Shown piece by piece: positions 54,515 to 63,347 of a DNA stretch of 64,000 bases (position 1 is its first letter; every line of letters starts with the position of its first letter). The stretch comes from Actinomycetes bacterium (GTDB lineage Bacteria > Actinomycetota > Acidimicrobiia > Acidimicrobiales > Ilumatobacteraceae). A model generated the notes under the pieces. That model searched no databases. It saw only the letters and a list, made by a program, of their open reading frames with translations, and was not told the DNA's origin. Where the stretch lies: assembly GCA_021414085.1 (NCBI GenBank), contig JAIOPC010000007.1, positions 124,001 to 188,000 on the forward strand, given 5' to 3'. Made by a program: the position numbers and the translations under genes.

Positions 54515-56764
54515 ATGCTGAGCGAACCGGACTTCCAGGGCCGAATCGGGCGCACGCACCACGACTCGACACCGTCGTGGCCCGCGCCGCCCGCCGGACT
54601 CGGCGGACCGAACGTCGTGATGATCGTGCTCGACGACACCGGCTTCGCGCATTTCAACTGCTACGGCAGCACATTGGAAACACCGAACATCGATCGCCTC
54701 GCCGCGGGGGGATTGCGCTACACCGGCTTCCATACGACCGCGCTGTGTTCGCCGACGCGTGCGTGCTTGCTGTCCGGACGCAACCATCACGCCGTCGGGA
54801 TGCGCGCTATTTCTAACTGGAACACCGGCTATCCGAACATGCGCGGTGGCATCAGCCCGCGCGCGGCCACGATCGCCGAGTTGTTGCGCACTCATGGCTA
54901 TGCGACGTACGCGGCCGGCAAGTGGCACCTCGCGCCAATGGAGGAGACCTCGGCGGCAGGGCCACATCACAACTGGCCGCTGCAAAAGGGATTCGACCGC
55001 TTCTACGGCTTCTTGCAAGGCGAGACCGATCAGTTTCATCCCGAACTGACCCACGACAACCACCACATCGATCCGCCAACGCGCGACGACTATCACGTCA
55101 GCGAAGACATCGTCGATCAGAGTTGCGGCTGGATTCGCGATCTCATCTCGGTGCGGCCCGACCGCCCCTTCTTCCTGTACCTCGCGTTCGGCGCGATGCA
55201 CGCGCCACACCAGGCTCCCGACGACTACCTCGCTCGCTGGCGTGGCCGCTTTGATGAGGGTTACGACGTGCTGCGTGAGCGCTGGTTCCAGCGGCAACTG
55301 CAGCTGGGCATCATTCCAGCGGGCACCTCGATGGCGCCGCGCAATCCAGGTGTGCCGCCGTGGGACGACCTGACACCGAATCAGAAGCGCTTCTCGTGTC
55401 GGTTGCAGGAGGCGTACGCGGCGATGCTCGAGCACACCGACGCCCAGATCGGACGCCTCGTCGCGTTTCTGGAGAACACCGGGCAACTCGACAACACGCT
55501 GCTGATGGTGCTCAGCGACAACGGGGCCAGCCGCGAGGGCGGACCATTCGGAGTCATGGACGAGTTCAGCTTCTTCAACGGATTGTGGGAGAACGTGGAT
55601 GAGCTCGTCGAGAATCGGCTCGACGACATCGGCACCGAGCGCTCGCACAGCAACTACCCGTGGGGTTGGGCGCAAGCCGGCAATAGCCCACTGCGTTGGT
55701 ACAAGCAGAACACGTATGGCGGCGGTGTCCGCGATCCGTTGGTGATGCATTGGCCAACCGGGTTCACGGCCCGCGGCGAGGTGCGCACGCAGTTCTGTCA
55801 CGCCATCGATCTCGCGGCCACTGTGCTGGATATCACCAGTGCGCCGACGCCGGGAGTGGTGGCCGGGGTGGAACAGATCCCCATGCACGGCCGCTCACTG
55901 CGACCAACCTTCGACGACGCCGCCGCGCCAGCACAGCGACCCGTGCAGTACTTCGAGCAGATGGGTCACCGCGGCATCTGGGCCGATGGTTGGAAGGCGA
56001 CCACCTATCACGAGCCTGGTCATGCGTACGACGACGAGGAGTGGGAGTTGTTTCACCTCGACGCCGACTTCTCCGAGTGTCACAACCTGGCGAGCGCGCA
56101 TCCCGACAAGCTGCGCGAGATGATCGACCTGTGGTGGAGCCAGGCCGGCGAGATGGGCGTTTTACCGCTCGACGATCGCACGATCGAATTGTTTGGCGGC
56201 ACGCCCCGGCCAGGCACGCCGCAGGCGCGCACGCGCTACGACTACCTCGCACCGATCTCGCACATTCCATCCGATGTTTGCCCACCACTCGGCGGGCGCC
56301 CCTGGACGCTCACGATCTCTGTGACCGTGGGGAGCCCTCACGTGGAAGGCGTGTTGTACGCCCGCGGCAGTCACAACGTTGGCCAAACGTTCTTCATCAA
56401 GGACAACTTGCTGCAATTCGATTACAACGCGCTGGGAACACACTTCCGGGCGACCGCTCCCCTCTCGCTCGCGATCGGCCACCACACGCTCACCGCCCGC
56501 TTCGAGCGCGAAAAGTCAGCAGGAACGGTCGTGATTGGGGTCGACGGCGCCGACGTTGGCTCAGTCGCGATTCCCAAACTGGTGCGCATGCTCGGCTCCA
56601 CCGGGCTCGACATTGGGCGCGATGCGCTTTCCACAGTGGTGTCCGACTACGAAGGGCCGTTTGCGTTCACCGGCACGATCGAGCGCGCTTCGTTCGAGAT
56701 CCACAGCCGCCGCGACCGCGCCGATGTCCTGGCCCAAGCGAACACCGAACTGGCACGGGAGTAG
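54515..56764 (+). CDS. arylsulfatase with C-terminal beta domain
   Basis: A 749-residue type I sulfatase. [20 protein letters not shown] carries the metal Asp pair, [18 protein letters not shown] the CxPTR motif for formylglycine, and YAAGKWHL the conserved Lys and His. [13 protein letters not shown] supplies Asp and Asn metal ligands. Residues about 600-745 are an added all-beta domain ([29 protein letters not shown]..). It resembles the large arylsulfatases of actinobacteria and planctomycetes. No signal peptide visible. The ATG at 54515 was chosen; a TTG at 54476 lies in the promoter. DinB gene follows at 2 bases. Confidence 0.9.
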   Translation: MLSEPDFQGRIGRTHHDSTPSWPAPPAGLGGPNVVMIVLDDTGFAHFNCYGSTLETPNIDRLAAGGLRYTGFHTTALCSPTRACLLSGRNHHAVGMRAISNWNTGYPNMRGGISPRAATIAELLRTHGYATYAAGKWHLAPMEETSAAGPHHNWPLQKGFDRFYGFLQGETDQFHPELTHDNHHIDPPTRDDYHVSEDIVDQSCGWIRDLISVRPDRPFFLYLAFGAMHAPHQAPDDYLARWRGRFDEGYDVLRERWFQRQLQLGIIPAGTSMAPRNPGVPPWDDLTPNQKRFSCRLQEAYAAMLEHTDAQIGRLVAFLENTGQLDNTLLMVLSDNGASREGGPFGVMDEFSFFNGLWENVDELVENRLDDIGTERSHSNYPWGWAQAGNSPLRWYKQNTYGGGVRDPLVMHWPTGFTARGEVRTQFCHAIDLAATVLDITSAPTPGVVAGVEQIPMHGRSLRPTFDDAAAPAQRPVQYFEQMGHRGIWADGWKATTYHEPGHAYDDEEWELFHLDADFSECHNLASAHPDKLREMIDLWWSQAGEMGVLPLDDRTIELFGGTPRPGTPQARTRYDYLAPISHIPSDVCPPLGGRPWTLTISVTVGSPHVEGVLYARGSHNVGQTFFIKDNLLQFDYNALGTHFRATAPLSLAIGHHTLTARFEREKSAGTVVIGVDGADVGSVAIPKLVRMLGSTGLDIGRDALSTVVSDYEGPFAFTGTIERASFEIHSRRDRADVLAQANTELARE

Positions 56765-56766
56765 CA

Positions 56767-57351
56767 ATGACCTCGGAAAGAACGACAGACAACCAGACCC
56801 TCGATTCACTCCAGCGCCGGATGCGGGCAATGCATTCGCTCTACCACCAAGCGGTGGCGACGATGGACATCGAGCACGTCAACCATTTCGAACGCGAAGG
56901 CGTCGTGCCGATCGCGTTTTGTCTCTTCCACATCACCAACATGATCGACGCTTCATTCATGCTGATGACCGGCACAGCGCCGATCTGGAACGACGAGTGG
57001 CAGGCCCGCGTTGGAATGTCCATCAACGATCACGGCAAACACAAGACGGTCGACGAGATGGTGTATCAGCGCATCGGCGATTACGAGGCGTTTCAGGATT
57101 ACATGCGCGCCGTTTTCGAGCGCACAGAGGCGTGGCTTGATCAACTGGACCCAGCCGAACTCACGAGGGTCGTGATCCCCCGCCCATTTCCACCGCAGAT
57201 CGCCACTACCTACAGCGCCCGAGTCGCCGGGCCGGAAGGCATCACGCTGCTCGACGCGACCGAGTGTTGGATCTACCAACACGGGCTACGTCACATGGGC
57301 GAGATCGAGTTGGCCCGCGGCCTCGTTGGCCTGGGCGGCATGACGAGCTAG
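56767..57351 (+). CDS. DinB-superfamily protein
   Basis: A 194-residue four-helix-bundle protein of the DinB type: [43 protein letters not shown] with a likely metal His, and [22 protein letters not shown] with two more. It starts 2 bases after the arylsulfatase stop, so it belongs to that unit. Many DinB-like proteins are thiol-S-transferases, which would fit with the thiol-type DsbA-like gene across the divergent promoter. It overlaps the convergent aminolevulinate synthase by 4 bases. Confidence 0.82.
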   Translation: MTSERTTDNQTLDSLQRRMRAMHSLYHQAVATMDIEHVNHFEREGVVPIAFCLFHITNMIDASFMLMTGTAPIWNDEWQARVGMSINDHGKHKTVDEMVYQRIGDYEAFQDYMRAVFERTEAWLDQLDPAELTRVVIPRPFPPQIATTYSARVAGPEGITLLDATECWIYQHGLRHMGEIELARGLVGLGGMTS

Positions 57352-58553
57352 CGAGGAAGCTCGAGTCGCTTCCACACATCGACCAGTGCGTCGGCGAGCG
57401 CACTGGTCAGCTCGTCGTCGTGCAGCGGCGTCGGCGTGATGCGCAGGCGCTCGGTGCCTTTGCGCACCGTCGGGTAGTTGATCGGCTGGATGTAGATGCC
57501 GTGTTCTTCGAGCAACAAGTCGGTCGCTTCCTTGCACTTGTCGGGGTCGCCGACGAACACCGGAACGATGTGGGTGTCGTTGTGCATTACCGGCAATCCT
57601 GCCGCAGCGAGCACTTGCTTGACGCGACGGACACTGTCCTGATGCCGATGGCGCTCCATGTCTGACGCCTTGAGGTGGCGCACGGCAGCGGTGGCCGCCG
57701 CGCAAATCGCGGGAGGTAGCGCCGTGGTGAAGATGAACCCGGGCGCGTAGCCGCGCAAGGCGTCGATGATGTTGGTATCGGCGGCGATGTAGCCGCCCAG
57801 GCAACCGAAGGCCTTCGCAAGCGTGCCCTCCATCACATCGACCCGGTGCATCTCGCCCTGCTGCGCGGCCATGCCCGCGCCGCGCGGGCCGTACAAGCCG
57901 ACGGCGTGAACCTCATCGGCGTACGTCATTGCGTCGAAACGATCAGCGAGGTCGCAGATTTGTCCGACGGGAGCGACGTCGCCGTCCATGGAGTACAGCG
58001 TCTCGAACACGATCAGCTTGGGAGCCTTCGGATCGGCGGCGGCCAACAACTCTTCGAGATGCGCGACATCGTTGTGGCGGAAAATGTGCTTGGTAGCGCC
58101 CGACTGACGAACACCCTCAATCATTGAGTTGTGGTTCATCGCGTCGCAGAAGACAATGCAGCCCGGCATCAGCTTGACGAGCGTCGAGATTCCGGTTTCG
58201 TTCGACACGTAGCCGGAGGTGAACACCAGCGCTGCGTCCTTGCCGTGCAGGTCGGCGAGCTCCTGCTCGAGCTCGACCATCGGATGATGCGAGCCCGCGA
58301 TATTGCGTGTGCCGCCGGCGCCAGTGCCCATGCGGGTAGCAGTGGCCACCATCGCCGCGATGACATCTGGGTGTTGCCCCATGCCGAGGTAATCGTTGGA
58401 ACACCACACGACTACTTTGCGAGGACCATCAACCGAATGCCAGGTGGCGTGTGGGAAACACCCCGCGTGGCGTTCCAGATCGGCGAACACCCGGTAACGC
58501 CGCTCGTCGTGCAGTTGATCAACTGCGTCGGTGAAGAAGGCTTGGTAGTTCAT
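57348..58553 (-). CDS. hemA: 5-aminolevulinate synthase
   Basis: A 401-residue PLP enzyme, close in length and motifs to alphaproteobacterial HemA. Conserved: [93 protein letters not shown], and [15 protein letters not shown] with the PLP Lys. It condenses glycine with succinyl-CoA (the C4 route). The ATG at 58553 gives the family-type N-terminus. Most actinobacteria make aminolevulinate by the C5 route; a C4 enzyme would serve either haem or a secondary metabolite (C5N unit). No C5N partner genes are seen here. Possible horizontal transfer. Confidence 0.92.
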   Translation of the reverse strand: MNYQAFFTDAVDQLHDERRYRVFADLERHAGCFPHATWHSVDGPRKVVVWCSNDYLGMGQHPDVIAAMVATATRMGTGAGGTRNIAGSHHPMVELEQELADLHGKDAALVFTSGYVSNETGISTLVKLMPGCIVFCDAMNHNSMIEGVRQSGATKHIFRHNDVAHLEELLAAADPKAPKLIVFETLYSMDGDVAPVGQICDLADRFDAMTYADEVHAVGLYGPRGAGMAAQQGEMHRVDVMEGTLAKAFGCLGGYIAADTNIIDALRGYAPGFIFTTALPPAICAAATAAVRHLKASDMERHRHQDSVRRVKQVLAAAGLPVMHNDTHIVPVFVGDPDKCKEATDLLLEEHGIYIQPINYPTVRKGTERLRITPTPLHDDELTSALADALVDVWKRLELPR

Positions 58554-58701
58554 CGCAAGGGTCGTCAGCAAACTAGGTCGTGCGCCGCTTCGAGCACAGC
58601 GAATCAGCGCAGGAGCGACGCTATCGCATGCCTACCACTAGCGGTGCCTCAGACTCAGCGTGGGCGTCGGGCAGGCGGTCTCTCGTTCAGGGTTTCAGCA
58701 G

Positions 58702-58730
58702 TTGATTTACACGATGTATGTTTCATAGAC
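58702..58730 (+). promoter_or_regulatory. possible promoter of the ABC transporter operon
   Basis: The 243-base gap at 58554-58796 lies between divergent genes and is AT-richer near its right end. TTGATT at 58702-58707 with a 17-base spacer to ATAGAC at 58725-58730 could be a promoter; a small inverted repeat TATG-TTT-CATA at 58717-58727 lies inside it. The rest of the gap shows nothing I can name. Confidence 0.3.
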
Positions 58731-58796
58731 ACGCGCCAGCCATCCAGGGATGCGTAATCTGCGAACCACATCAAACACCAACATGGGGAGACATTA

Positions 58797-59990
58797 ATGA
58801 GAATGCGTTTTTCATCGAGCCGTCGGCTCGCTAGTGCCGTCGTAGTCGGGGCCTTGTTGCTCGTGGCTTGTGGCGACGACGAGAAGTCGGAGTCAACGAC
58901 CGCACCGGCAGAAACCGACGCCGTCGACACCACCACCGCTGGTGCCGACACCACAGCTGCTCCGGCAGAAGATCCGCTCGCGGCGCTCTACCAGGAGTGC
59001 CTCGATAACGGTGCCAAGGTCAACCTGATCGCCCTTCCGGACGAATGGGCCAACTACAAGGGCGTTCTCGCCTCATTCGGCGAGAAGTACCCCGGTGTCG
59101 AGTACCCCGTGCAGAACCCGAACGGTTCTTCGCAGGAAGAACTCGACGCAGTCGTGAACCTGGCTGGCCAGGACGACATGCCCGACGCCATCGACGTCAG
59201 CCCAGCGAAGGCCATTATTGCCGCCGACACCGGTCTGTGGGAGCCGTACTCGCCGACACTGATCGACGAAGTTCCGGACAACATGAAGGACCCCGATGGC
59301 AACTGGGTGTCGGCGTATTACGGCATCATCTCCATCGGCACCATCACCACCATCGTGCCCAACGCTCCGACCAGCTTTGCTGATCTGATGAAGCCAGAGT
59401 ACGAGGGCTTGGTTGCGCTCAACGGCGACCCACGTACTTCGGGTTCGGCGCTGGCCGCAGTTATGGCTGCCTCAATCGCCAATGGCGGTTCCGCCGACGA
59501 CATCATGCCCGGCATTCAGTTCTTCGCTGACCTGAAGGCAGCCGGCAACCTCATCCCGACCGAGGTCACACAGGCCACGGTTCTCTCGGGCGAGACGCCG
59601 ATTGCAATCGACTGGAGCTACAACTATCCGGGCTTGGCAGCTGCGGTTGCCGACGCTGGCTTGGAAATCGACGTCAACTTCCCGACCGACGTTGCATACG
59701 GTGCGCCGTACGCTCAGGGCGTTGTCGCCGGCTCGCCGCACCAGGCTTGCGCCAAGCTGTGGATCGAGCACATCTTGTCGAACGAGGGTGCGTTGGCATA
59801 CCTCCAGGGTGGTGGCATGCCGGCTCGCTATGCGGCTGTCGACGCTGCTGGCGCCATCAGCGAAGCCGACAAGGCGAACTTGCCGCCGGCTGAGCTGCTC
59901 GACCAGGTGATCTTCCTCACCCCCGAGCAGAGCACTGCAGCCAACGACGTCCTCGCGGCCAACTGGGGCCCGATGGTCGCCGACGTCTGA
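58797..59990 (+). CDS. ABC transporter substrate-binding lipoprotein
   Basis: A 397-residue extracellular binding protein of the iron/polyamine class (SBP_bac type). Signal peptide with lipobox ending at Cys25 (LLLVACGDDEK), a Thr/Ala-rich linker to about residue 60, then the two-lobed domain: VNLIALPDEWANYKGVLASFGEKYPGVEY, DAIDVSPAKAIIAADTGLWEPYSP, FADLMKPEYEGLVALNGDPRTSGSALAAVMA, and IDWSYNYPGLAAAVADAG. GGGGAG (58785-58790) precedes the ATG. Substrate unknown; putrescine, spermidine, Fe3+ or an aminophosphonate are all possible for this type. Confidence 0.9.
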   Translation: MRMRFSSSRRLASAVVVGALLLVACGDDEKSESTTAPAETDAVDTTTAGADTTAAPAEDPLAALYQECLDNGAKVNLIALPDEWANYKGVLASFGEKYPGVEYPVQNPNGSSQEELDAVVNLAGQDDMPDAIDVSPAKAIIAADTGLWEPYSPTLIDEVPDNMKDPDGNWVSAYYGIISIGTITTIVPNAPTSFADLMKPEYEGLVALNGDPRTSGSALAAVMAASIANGGSADDIMPGIQFFADLKAAGNLIPTEVTQATVLSGETPIAIDWSYNYPGLAAAVADAGLEIDVNFPTDVAYGAPYAQGVVAGSPHQACAKLWIEHILSNEGALAYLQGGGMPARYAAVDAAGAISEADKANLPPAELLDQVIFLTPEQSTAANDVLAANWGPMVADV

Positions 59991-60020
59991 GCTGAAAGCA
60001 AAGCATTGTCCAACTCGTTT

Positions 60021-60025
60021 GGAGA
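60021..60025 (+). promoter_or_regulatory. ribosome binding site of ABC permease 1
   Basis: GGAGA 10 bases before the ATG at 60036 supports that codon as the start rather than the in-frame TTG at 60006. Confidence 0.5.
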
Positions 60026-60033
60026 TCCGATTG

Positions 60034-60070
60034 CCATGGGGGCTCTCATAGAAGATGAGAGCCCCCATGG
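60034..60070 (+). promoter_or_regulatory. 16-bp perfect hairpin over the permease start codon
   Basis: CCATGGGGGCTCTCAT (60034-60049) and ATGAGAGCCCCCATGG (60055-60070) are exact inverted repeats around the loop AGAAG. The 5' arm contains the permease ATG at 60036. As RNA it would hold the start codon in a very stable stem, limiting permease synthesis relative to the binding protein, or protect the upstream message. No T-run follows, so it is not an intrinsic terminator. Confidence 0.7.
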
Positions 60071-60944
60071 TGCCAACGGTCCAGCCGCGCCGCGCAAGCG
60101 GTTCGGCTGGACCTGGCTCGGGTTGTTGCCGTTTTTTGCGTTCCTCAGCATTTTCTTGTTGCTGCCGACCGTGGGACTCATCCGCAAAGCGTTCGTGGCC
60201 AACGACAGCTCGTACACGACAAAGGGTTTCACCGACGCCATCTCCACCGAAGGCGCAGCCTTCTGGAACTCATTCAAGATCTCAATCATCACCGCGATTC
60301 TGGGCGTCATCTTCGGCACCGCCCTTGCATATGCCGCAGCGACCGCCAAGCGCCCCAAGTGGCTGCGCTCGCTGGTCTCGGCGTTCAGCGGTGTCGCCGC
60401 CAACATGGGCGGCATCATCCTGGCCTTCCTGTTCCTCACGTTGCTTGGCCGCCAAGGCCTCGGAACGAAGATCCTCGCCGACAACTTCTGGGACCCATAC
60501 AAGTCGTGGTTCAGCATCAACGACTTCTCGGGTGTCGTTCTTGTCTACATGTACTTCCAGATTCCCCTGATGGTGCTCGTCACTCTGCCCGCCATCGACG
60601 GGTTGAAGTCCTCTTGGCGGGAAGCATCCGCCAACTTGGGTGGCACCAGCTTCACCTACTGGCGCCGCGTCGGGGTGCCAGTTCTGGCGCCATCCATGCT
60701 CGGTGGTTTTCTGCTTCTTTTCGCCAACGCCTACAGCGCGTATGCAACGGCGTACGCGTTGAACACGCAGTCGAACCTGGTTCCGGTGAAGATCAGCTTC
60801 TTCTTGCGCGGTGATGTCACCGGCCGTTCACCGATGCCGTTCGCGCTTGCTACTTGGATGATCTTGTTCATGGCTGTCTCAATGGGCGGCTATCTAGTGC
60901 TGCGCAAGCGAGCGGAAAGGTGGCAAAAATCAGCGGCCGCGTAA
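60036..60944 (+). CDS. ABC transporter permease 1 (PotB-like)
   Basis: A 302-residue permease with six helices after a polar N-terminus of about 25 residues. The coupling loop is SSWREASANLGGTSFTYWRRVGVPVLAPSMLGGFLLLF, of the PotB/FbpB kind. It pairs with the next permease. The first codons lie within a perfect hairpin (see 60034-60070). A start at TTG 60006 would add ten residues. The 3' end overlaps the second permease by 25 bases. Confidence 0.88.
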   Translation: MGALIEDESPHGANGPAAPRKRFGWTWLGLLPFFAFLSIFLLLPTVGLIRKAFVANDSSYTTKGFTDAISTEGAAFWNSFKISIITAILGVIFGTALAYAAATAKRPKWLRSLVSAFSGVAANMGGIILAFLFLTLLGRQGLGTKILADNFWDPYKSWFSINDFSGVVLVYMYFQIPLMVLVTLPAIDGLKSSWREASANLGGTSFTYWRRVGVPVLAPSMLGGFLLLFANAYSAYATAYALNTQSNLVPVKISFFLRGDVTGRSPMPFALATWMILFMAVSMGGYLVLRKRAERWQKSAAA

Positions 60945-61759
60945 AGGCATACCTGGGCCGCATCGGGCCGACACTGGTGTTGCTTGCAGCAGCAGTGTTC
61001 TTCATCGCGCCAATTCTTTCGACGGCGCGCGCCGCCTTCCACAAGGTGCCGACGATTCTGCTCAATCGTCACACGTGGTTCCAGAAGTGGTCGCTGGAGG
61101 GGCTGCGCAGGGCGTTCAAAGAGGAGTACTTCTGGACGACCCTTTCGTTGAGCCTGAAGTTGGCAGTGATCACGGTTCTGATCACCATGCTGTTGCTCGT
61201 TCCCACGGCGCTGTTCGTACATCTCAAGCTTCCCCGGGCTCGCGCCTTGGTTGAATTCCTGACCGTTCTGCCGTACGTCGTTCCGCCAATCGCCCTCGTC
61301 GCGGGCGTCGCGGCGTTCTTTCGACCAAACGCACGCTGGTTCTTGAATAGCGACTTTGCGTTGGCACCGTTCTACGTCGTGATGGCGATGCCGTTCACGT
61401 ATCGCGCGATCGACGCGGGTATCAAAGCGATCGACGTTCGCACGCTGGTTGATGCATCGCGCAGTTTGGGTGGCAGTTGGTTCACCACCCTGCGCAAAGC
61501 GTTGCTGCCGAATATGGCGTCCAGCCTGCTTTCGTCAGCATTCCTCACCGCCACAATTGTGCTGGGCGAGTTCACGATCGCGAACAGCCTGGCCAAGAAC
61601 ACGTTCGCAACTTTCAGTTTCGAGTACTTCAGTCGCGACGCTCAAGGCGGTGTTGGGCTGGCCTTGCTCACCCTGGTCGCCACGACGGCGTTGCTTGGCA
61701 TGATGACGTTGCTGACGCGCACAAAGAGTCGTAAAGCCGCGACCATGACCCGTTTCTAA
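60920..61759 (+). CDS. ABC transporter permease 2 (PotC-like)
   Basis: A 279-residue permease with six helices. PTLVLLAAAVFFIAPILSTARAAF forms the first; the coupling loop is LVDASRSLGGSWFTTLRKALLPNMASSLLSSAFLTATIVLGEFTIANSL, which includes the EFTIANSL-type end common to PotC/FbpB proteins. The GTG at 60920 was chosen since earlier in-frame codons lie inside permease 1 and would add a non-membrane extension. It forms the channel with permease 1. Confidence 0.87.
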   Translation: MAKISGRVKAYLGRIGPTLVLLAAAVFFIAPILSTARAAFHKVPTILLNRHTWFQKWSLEGLRRAFKEEYFWTTLSLSLKLAVITVLITMLLLVPTALFVHLKLPRARALVEFLTVLPYVVPPIALVAGVAAFFRPNARWFLNSDFALAPFYVVMAMPFTYRAIDAGIKAIDVRTLVDASRSLGGSWFTTLRKALLPNMASSLLSSAFLTATIVLGEFTIANSLAKNTFATFSFEYFSRDAQGGVGLALLTLVATTALLGMMTLLTRTKSRKAATMTRF

Positions 61760-61792
61760 CCCCGTTCCTCAACGACTGGAATTGTCATCCCG

Positions 61793-62836
61793 ATGAGCGC
61801 ACTCACATTCGCAGGTGTCCGCAAGACGTTCGGTACCAACGTCGCGCTGCACGGCTTCGACCTCAATCTGCAGCAGGGCGAGCTCGTCACGCTGCTCGGG
61901 CCAAGTGGTTGTGGCAAGACCACAGCCCTACGCGTCGCCGCCGGCTTCGAGCGCGCCGACAGCGGCGCGATTCTCATCGAAGGTTCCGACATCAGCAAGA
62001 TGCCACCCCATAAGCGCAACATGGGAATGGTCTTCCAGAGCTACAGCTTGTTTCCCAACCTCACCGTGGCGGGCAACGTCGAGTACGGCCTGCGCACACG
62101 ACGTATCGCCAAGCCCGAGCGCGACCGACGCGTTGCTGAGGTTCTCGAACTCGTGCAATTGACAGCCCTCGGCGCGCGCTACGCCCACCAACTGTCAGGC
62201 GGGCAACAACAACGTGTTGCCCTCGCTCGCGCATTGGCGGTTCGACCGAGCGTCTTGCTGCTTGACGAACCGCTGAGCGCCCTTGATGCCAAAGTGCGGA
62301 CAACGCTGCGCGACGAAATACGTCGCATCCAAACCGAAGTGGGCATCACCACCTTGTTCGTCACCCACGACCAAGAAGAAGCCTTGGCGATCAGCGATCG
62401 CATTTGCGTGATGTCGCAGGGTCAGATTGAGCAGATCGGTTCCCCGACGGAGGTGTATCGCAAGCCGGCAACAGCATTTGTGGCCCGTTTCGTGGGCACC
62501 ATGAACGAGTTACCCGGAGTCGTCAGTGGTGCCAGCGAAGTAACCGTGATGGACAACCGTCTCAGCACACCGGCCGCCAAGGGCCTCGCCAAAGGTTCGT
62601 CGGTCAAGCTGCTCGTCCGCCCGGAGGACTTGACGATCGACGCGAACGGGATGCCCGGGTCGGTGACTTCCGTGACCTTTCAGGGTGCCAGCACGCTTGT
62701 AGGTGTGCGTCTTGATGTCATCGACCGTTTGGTGAGCATCGATGTCGGTCAGGGCGTCGCCGATTCCTTGACGATTGGTGATCGCATCGGCGTCGGGGTC
62801 AACGGATCCCACGCCGTGTGCGAGCCCGAAGAGTGA
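61793..62836 (+). CDS. ABC transporter ATPase (PotA/FbpC-like)
   Basis: A 347-residue ATPase. Walker A GPSGCGKTT at about 36-44, Q-loop MVFQSYSLFPNLTVAGN, signature LSGGQQQRVALARAL, Walker B VLLLDEPLSALDAK, switch His in FVTHDQEEALAISD, and a C-terminal TOBE domain from about 245. It drives the binding-protein-dependent importer encoded by the three preceding genes. The MgtC-like gene starts inside its stop codon (GTGA at 62833-62836). Confidence 0.93.
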   Translation: MSALTFAGVRKTFGTNVALHGFDLNLQQGELVTLLGPSGCGKTTALRVAAGFERADSGAILIEGSDISKMPPHKRNMGMVFQSYSLFPNLTVAGNVEYGLRTRRIAKPERDRRVAEVLELVQLTALGARYAHQLSGGQQQRVALARALAVRPSVLLLDEPLSALDAKVRTTLRDEIRRIQTEVGITTLFVTHDQEEALAISDRICVMSQGQIEQIGSPTEVYRKPATAFVARFVGTMNELPGVVSGASEVTVMDNRLSTPAAKGLAKGSSVKLLVRPEDLTIDANGMPGSVTSVTFQGASTLVGVRLDVIDRLVSIDVGQGVADSLTIGDRIGVGVNGSHAVCEPEE

Positions 62837-63321
62837 GGTTTTCGACCTTCACCCTCGCCGATCAGGCGTGGATGGTGGCGCGAGTCAGCTTCGCTGCCGC
62901 CCTCGGTGGGTTGATCGGTTTCGAGCGTCGCAATGCGGGCAAGAGTGCTGGCATCCGGACACACATGTTGGTCGCCGCCGCCTCTGCGCTCGCCGTGGGT
63001 TTGGGTGAACTCGTCCGCATCCAGGCCGGCACCGGCGATCCCACCCGCATGATGCACGCGGTCGTCACCGGAATTGGTTTCATCGGCGGCGGCATGATCT
63101 ATGTGCAGAAGCGAGCTCGCGGGCCGTACGGCCTGACGAGCGCCGCGACCGTTGTGCTGGTCGCTGGCCTCGGCATGGCGGCGGGCGCAGGGGCACCACT
63201 ACTTGCTGCTGCGGGCACGGTGCTGGCGCTCATCACGCTTCGCGGCGTACAGACAGTTGAGGACCGGATTCATTTGCGAACGTCTGGGGAAGACGAGCGA
63301 GACGAGGTTGACGACGACTGA
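62833..63321 (+). CDS. MgtC/SapB family membrane protein
   Basis: A 162-residue MgtC-type protein with about four or five helices: RVSFAAALGGLIGFERRNAGKSAGIRTHMLVAAASALAVG holds the family ER motif, then MMHAVVTGIGFIGGGMIYVQKRARGPYGLTSAATVVLVAGLGMAAGAG. Proteins of this family modulate magnesium and phosphate homeostasis or ATP synthase elsewhere. The GTG overlaps the ABC ATPase stop by 4 bases; a GTG at 62818 is an alternative. Being in the transporter operon suggests a metal or polyamine link. Confidence 0.88.
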   Translation: MRFSTFTLADQAWMVARVSFAAALGGLIGFERRNAGKSAGIRTHMLVAAASALAVGLGELVRIQAGTGDPTRMMHAVVTGIGFIGGGMIYVQKRARGPYGLTSAATVVLVAGLGMAAGAGAPLLAAAGTVLALITLRGVQTVEDRIHLRTSGEDERDEVDDD

Positions 63322-63347
63322 CCTCGTCGCCGACACTGGGACACCGC

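Noticed and set aside
54329-55888. 519-codon minus-strand frame opposite the arylsulfatase
   Set aside because: No family resemblance; the sulfatase motifs on the plus strand are decisive.
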